Assembly (NCBI GenBank): GCA_021613375.1 | Contig: CM038703.1 | Location: 22,432,194-22,496,193, forward strand | DNA from: Megaleporinus macrocephalus | Lineage: Eukaryota > Chordata > Actinopteri > Characiformes > Anostomidae | Length of the DNA stretch: 64,000 bases | Direction: 5' to 3' | In this document: positions 49,541-64,000 of the stretch, piece by piece | Layout: each line of letters starts with the position of its first letter | Position numbering within the stretch: the first letter of the stretch is position 1 | Made by a program: the position numbers and the translations under genes | The notes under the pieces: generated by a model | What the model saw: only the letters and a program-made list of their open reading frames with translations | Database searches by the model: none | Told to the model about the DNA's origin: nothing

Positions 49541-51911
49541 TATTATAAGAAATTTCCACAATGCTTTGATATTACAGGCAAGCTAAATCTACTTGTCTTT
49601 AAGCAGCAGTAGCAGCTGTTTGCAAGGATGCTTTGATGCAAGCTTCACAGTCTTTAAATTTAAGCAAGTGATAATGGCTGAACATGCAACAGATGGGATA
49701 TGGCGAAGAAGCTTGTGAAATAAGTATAGAAATCATCTGATGAATTTTGCTTTAAGAAGGGATGTGTCCATGCAATTTTTCCAGACCTTAGTACAGTTTT
49801 TTTTTGTAATTACAGCTTCAGAGTCCAGTACTGCAGGAAGTTACTTTGAATGCAGTAGTTGTTAGTGTAAACGAGTGCAGTGTACCACAGTAGTTAAATG
49901 TAAATCACTTGACCCCTGCTCCTTATCTCTCAACAGTCTCTGTTGCACAGTGGTAGCAGGGATCGCTTCAGAGGTCACAGTTTGAGTTATTAAAAGTTTC
50001 TTACTGGTTGAGCTGTAGTTGAATGTCTTCTAAAGACAAAGTTAACCTAGATGAGCACATAGACAACAGGACAGTGCGGCCTCTCCACAGCTTTTTTTTT
50101 TTAAACAAATACAAAAAAAATCTCTTTTTTTGGTTGGCTTATAAGCAAGTGTTTAGCCATTGCTACTATGTTGTGGCTTCACCGACCTTCCCTCTGAAGT
50201 CAGTCTGTTGTGCAAGCTGGAAATGTGTATTTTAACTTAAGTCATTGGACAGTGGCCCCAGTTTCTCTTACCCACATTCTGTTTAGTGGCCTGGAGGTTT
50301 GTGACATAAGTGCTGATGTTCCAGTTGCTTGATGAAGCTCCAAAATCTTATCACTGAGTAGCTCTGTCATCTAATATTAATGTTCTTGCCTTTACCAGTC
50401 TTTGTCAGGCACAGATCATCACCATATCAGTTTTCTAGTTAAACTTACCCAGCAAACTTGCCCACAGAAGACAATGAAGCCTTTTGTAGTTCTTGAATCA
50501 TTTCAGTGTTGTTTTATGTTGCTATGATAGGTCAGTTTTTTTTTTGCCAGTTGCAGGGATGTGTGGTCTTGACACACTCGTTAGAAATGTGAAACAAAAA
50601 TGCAAATGCTTATCTAAAGTCGTAACTAAAAAGTATGTTTTTCATTCTGTACTTTTTTATTGAGTTATAAATTTGGCAGTCTCCTTATGGATTTACCTCG
50701 CATTTGACAGTAGTCCTTTCAGATCCAGGCAGACAAAGCTTTGTTTCTCTTTAGCTGGCACAGGTCTTGTGACTTGCACTTTTTGTGCACAGCATGTGAT
50801 ATCAAGTTTAGTTGTGGTACTGGAACAACACTATTCATCCTCTGAGGTAGATTGAAGTTGAGGTTCAAGAATTTCTGGAATGACACTTCAGAGCAGTATG
50901 AGTGGCAAACACAACTGTCTGTTGTATCTGGTATTGCAGCCCTGAAGGGAGCTGTCTAACATCATGATCTGTTTTGTGGTGGTCTGGTTGACATACTTGT
51001 TTGTAATTACTTTTATTGGCAATGTGCATATTCACAGCCTGACGAATTTTCACTAAAGGTTATGTTCTCGTCTTGCTCTTCACTTTACACACAGTGTACA
51101 GACCTCATCACCACCTATGTTTAACCATAGGTATGGCCCACTTCTAAAGATCTTCCAGTGCTGCGACATGTTGCAATTACAGTTTGTGTTATCAACAATG
51201 TTGACTTAAGTTGAAAACTGGGAAGTGTATTCTATTAACACAGGGCTTATGAACTGCCTGTAGTTAAGTTACACCAAGAGTCAACCCAACCTCCATGTGT
51301 TGTGACATCAAAACCACAACTTACTGGTTGTCTGGCACACTGCTTTAATGTTTTTAGACAGATAAAAGTAGATGTTTGGTTTTAGTGTAAAAAAACAGAC
51401 CTGAACACCAATAAAAAATTATTGCAACTTACTTTGTAGTCAGAAAAATCACTGTTAGATACCCCCCCCCCTCGTTCAGCCGTACTTTCTAATTCATGTG
51501 TTGGGTTAGGTCATATGACCTCTCTGAAAGGGTTTCACTGTTTTTAGTCAAATGTCTGCATGGACTAAAGAATCAGAAGTCCACTTGGCTGGACTCTTGA
51601 CTATTTAGAGTTCTGATCTCTCCAGCTCATCTTTATCTACATTACAAGGAACTACACTAAGAGGTTGGGTCTATTATGGTGTTGTCTGTGCCAAAAGGGG
51701 CCCCACAAATTCCCCAAGCTCAGACTGGTAACCTAATAGGACAGGGGCCTTCACACTCATGGTAGCGTGAACGCATTGTATAGTTTATTATGCTGCATTT
51801 CGAATTGTCGAACAACAAATTATTAAGATATTGTCTTTTTATTCCTTTTATCAAATTTATTAAAAACTAATAGAGTAGTAAGAAGTAAAACATAATGATG
51901 GTGATATAGCA

Positions 51912-52060
51912 TGGGATGAATTTGCAGTTTTATTAGGGATGAGTATTGCCTTCAAATCATATGATACATGCCATGAAATGATTTGGGATGAGTTTGCAGT
52001 TTGATTAGAGATGAGTATTGCCTTCAACATCATAATATGATGCATGCCATGAAATTATTT
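51912..52060. repeat. Two-copy tandem duplication, about 72-77 bp per unit
   Basis: TGGGATGAATTTGCAGTTT, ATGAGTATTGCCTTCAA and ATGCCATGAAAT recur once, in order, with few changes. This is a recent local duplication in intron 1 of csnk2a1. Confidence 0.85.
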
Positions 52061-54791
52061 GATACAATGGTACAGCATAACAAATGTACATATGTAGTGG
52101 TTAGTAAGACCATGTATGTTTGTGAGACTATTGTATGAGGCTGTAAACAACAGAATGTTGTTCACAAGGCGAAGCCCTCTGCAGGTAGGGTTGGGAGATA
52201 TGGCCAAGGACATTATCAGGATGACACAAATCATGTTCATAAATCACAAATCACTATGTTTTCAGGTTTTTATGGTTAGAACGCTATAAATACTTATACA
52301 GCAGTGTAACATTTTACAAATTTGTCACAGGAGGGTGGGAGAGAGCTAGTTTGCACGATAGCTGTTTACCGGCTAAATAAGAAAACAGATTATTTTAGCT
52401 GCCTAGTTATGAGTGCTAGGCTATCGGGTTAATTTCTCAGCTAATTAAGATCAGTAAGAACAACAGGCATTGTCTGACATTAGGATTTCTCTGTTCTTTT
52501 CCGTACAGGTAGTTTGAGGGGTGGAAGGACTGCATTGTATCTGATACTGTCAGTGTAAAAGACAGACCTTGGTGCATTAAATGCAGTATGATTCTCTTCC
52601 ATGCACCGTACAACATCCTCATTTCCGGCATGTTTAAATGAAAAAATTATTACTGCAGTGAAATCAGTTTGGTCGTGCTATACATGGGATAGCGCTGCTT
52701 CATGTTAGCCAGCTGATAAAAGCAGCTAGTCTGGCAAGCTAGCTTTCTCCTGCTCTCCCTTTCCACACATAGAGCATCCTCAGTCTACTTTTGATTAAAT
52801 CAATGCTGTAGCTAGCATGAACACTCTTCCTCTTTTACTTTTCCTAAAATAAGACAAAAATATGACGTATGCGGTGGCTATGACGTACAGAGCAGATTTA
52901 ATGTTACTAAAGTTTTTAGGACAAAAGTGAGTTTGTTCCAGACCAGTACAGTTACATGCCACTTATATTTTGGTCACATTTGATCACAGGAAAGCAGATT
53001 GGCTATTGTGTTCCTTAAACAGTGATCTCTCCACTCAAACCACATTTAGTCTTGCTGTCTTGCTAGTAGTGTCACTTTTCTCGCAGTAGAAAATACCAGA
53101 GTGCTCCGTCTCTACAAAGTGAAACCAGGAAAAGTTCTATCAAGATTATCGCTGTTGTTAAGTTTCTCTAAAATGTGTGATGCTAAGAGAGGAATGGAAT
53201 GAAATGCCTTCTCTAAAACAGCCTTCTTTAGAAAAAAAATACCATGTACAGATCTATTTTTATAGTGCAATTATATCTTGTGTTGCTTTATGCAAACATT
53301 TTTAGATTTGCAGCGTCAGTATTAAAGCAGATGAATTTTAATATGCTAAAACGAATTGCCCAGTATTGCAGGGTGTTGGTAAGGCTGAGGCCAAATGCAG
53401 AGACAAATATGTCCATGTTTTGAGTGAGTTAACTGACTAATATGGACATAACACTTGAATGCTTTCATGGTATGACTGAGACTGTCATAATCAAGAAATT
53501 TGAGCTGACAGTTGTTTTTTCATGTTTCATGGTTTGCAGGCACTACAATACAATTCTCAAGTGGTCAAATTGAATAGTAAGTCATGTGTTAGCTGGGTTT
53601 ACTTATAAGCAGACACTGACTGTAATCTCAAACCAGTGCACCAAATTCACAAAAAAAATCCTTAAAAATTATGATTAGGCGATTACATAAGTATGATAGG
53701 CCTCGAGGTTTCTTTTCATCACCATGTTGCTTAGTTATTTTTGCAGTTTTTGTTTGTGTCTGTGTTTTCTCTGTGGTGGTACCAATTACAATTCAAGGCT
53801 AAACCTAGAGCTATATATTCTTATATATTCCTGACTTGCAATCCAAGGTTATACCAAGGATTTATAGTCCGGTGTAGCCCCAGAGGTTAGGACCAGTTAG
53901 GCAAATTTTATTTATATAAATTATATAATTTTTGCAAAGTCTCTTCATACATTTAAGACATAAACTAAATGTCATAAAGGAGTCATATGGGGTAGGTTTT
54001 CTCTGATGTGTAAGTGCTAAGCAAAAAATAGAAAACCTGTAACAGATTTAGAACAGAGTGGAATGGTAGAGGAGCAGAAATCTGCTGTTGCACTTTTCTC
54101 AATACTTTGATATGCGACACACCTGAGTATGTTTAATTGCTTGGGTGATTTTCATGACAATATTTAAAGACATCTTTAAATATTGCGATACACATCATGT
54201 GTATTAAAGTCATAGATACAGTGCTCTAACAGAGCCTTTGGCCAGAGTGATTTCTCTAATCTGTTTCACACCCTGCACAGCACTAAAATCAATTTAATAG
54301 GAGACTATTTGACCCTTTTAATGTAGCCTGCAATGTAATGTAGTTCCTTAAGTACTGATAGCACAGTATGCTCAAGAAGGCATATTACTCATCATAAACC
54401 TGAGCTGAACTGAACCTCTGAGTCTGAATGTAGTGGAATTAGTGCAGCAGCACTAATAGGGATTTCACCTTAGATTACCATGAGCAAGTCTTCCTTGCTT
54501 CACTTGCACTTAGATTAAAACTTTCTCCCATCTGGGCTGAGTTTCAATTCCTTAATCCAATTTAATAGACGTTCAAGAGGCCATGGCTTTGTGATGGGCT
54601 TTAAACGACGCACGCTAGTCATGTGCCTTGTTGTCCTCCCAGGACATGCTAGTGTTGTTGTAAAAACCACATGCATACTAGGTCACAGGGTTAATACCCA
54701 CAGATGCTGAGCCTGATGCTGCCTTTGTTCTTAACTTGATACATCTTTCTTTTTCTCACAGGCCTGACACAAGCAGCTGTACACCCTGACT

Positions 54792-63723
<8,932 letters not shown>

Positions 63724-64000
63724 GTAAAGCTTTCAGTTTACAGTTGAATCAGTTTTTTTCATTAAAAGAATACTGTTACTTTTTTTGCATGGAGGTTGTA
63801 TGTACCTAATCACTTACTGAATCATACTGATTTGAATCTCTCTTGAATTTTAAGTGACGCAAATACAGTTTGATTCCTATGGAAGCCCGTTCCCACCAGG
63901 TAGGAGAGGAAAAACTTCCCTGTTTTTCCCCTCTGTTTCAGGCAGCGGTATGTAAAAAATTGGACTTTTAATGTCAAAATTGGATTTTTAAAATTTCACT

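Larger units (their letters stand above)
47683..54761 (+). other. csnk2a1 intron 1
   Basis: A 7-kb intron before the start-codon exon, whose acceptor (TTTTTCTCACAG) is at 54761. It contains the second half of the local duplication, the dispersed repeat at 49070-49540, a C run at 51462-51471 and a two-copy tandem duplication at 51912-52060. No open coding exon recognised. Confidence 0.65.

Overview
This window looks like teleost nuclear DNA. It is AT-rich, with split genes, GT-AG introns, TATA-box promoters, many microsatellites and copies of fish-type interspersed repeats. A palindromic DNA element present twice is one I associate with otophysan fishes such as catfishes and characins, so that placement is tentative. 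Nothing bacterial, viral or organellar was seen.

The left 40 kb holds three genes in tandem on the minus strand, all built to one plan. Each has a TATA box about 95-105 bp before the ATG and an 11-nt first coding exon (MLSR, MLAR or MLTR). A second exon then supplies the hydrophobic core of a signal peptide, and a run of very short exons follows, each a multiple of three and bounded by phase-1 introns. The middle gene (26816 to 19475, 24 coding exons, 621 residues) is starmaker (stm), the secreted Asp/Ser-rich otolith matrix phosphoprotein. Its 858-nt exon 17 carries a DSDKD-type repeat. The left gene (from 13973, running off the window at base 1) has at least 40 coding exons and 646 residues. 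It is Ser/Gly/Thr/Pro-rich and mostly neutral, with a single strongly acidic exon; I do not recognise it. The right gene (39623 to 36445, 10 coding exons, 147 residues) is a small secreted protein with a strongly basic tail; I do not recognise it either. The exon models are mine. All splice phases close, and the two complete models end at stop codons followed by AATAAA signals.

The right third holds csnk2a1 (casein kinase 2 catalytic subunit alpha) on the plus strand. It has a GC-rich non-coding first exon with a YY1-like site near 47.6 kb, a 7-kb first intron, and eleven coding exons from 54792 to 63723. The extreme C-terminus lies beyond the window.

The intergenic stretches (about 14.1-19.4, 26.9-36.4 and 39.7-47.5 kb) hold microsatellites, the palindromic element, older dispersed repeats and a local duplication flanking the csnk2a1 promoter. 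I found no convincing further genes, RNA genes or CRISPR arrays there.

The most interesting point is the starmaker-type cluster: an acidic, a neutral and a basic-tailed product from genes of identical architecture. These look like a lineage-specific set of secreted, disordered (bio)mineral-matrix proteins. Their splice phases (2, then all 1) differ from the phase-0 introns I associate with classical SCPP genes.
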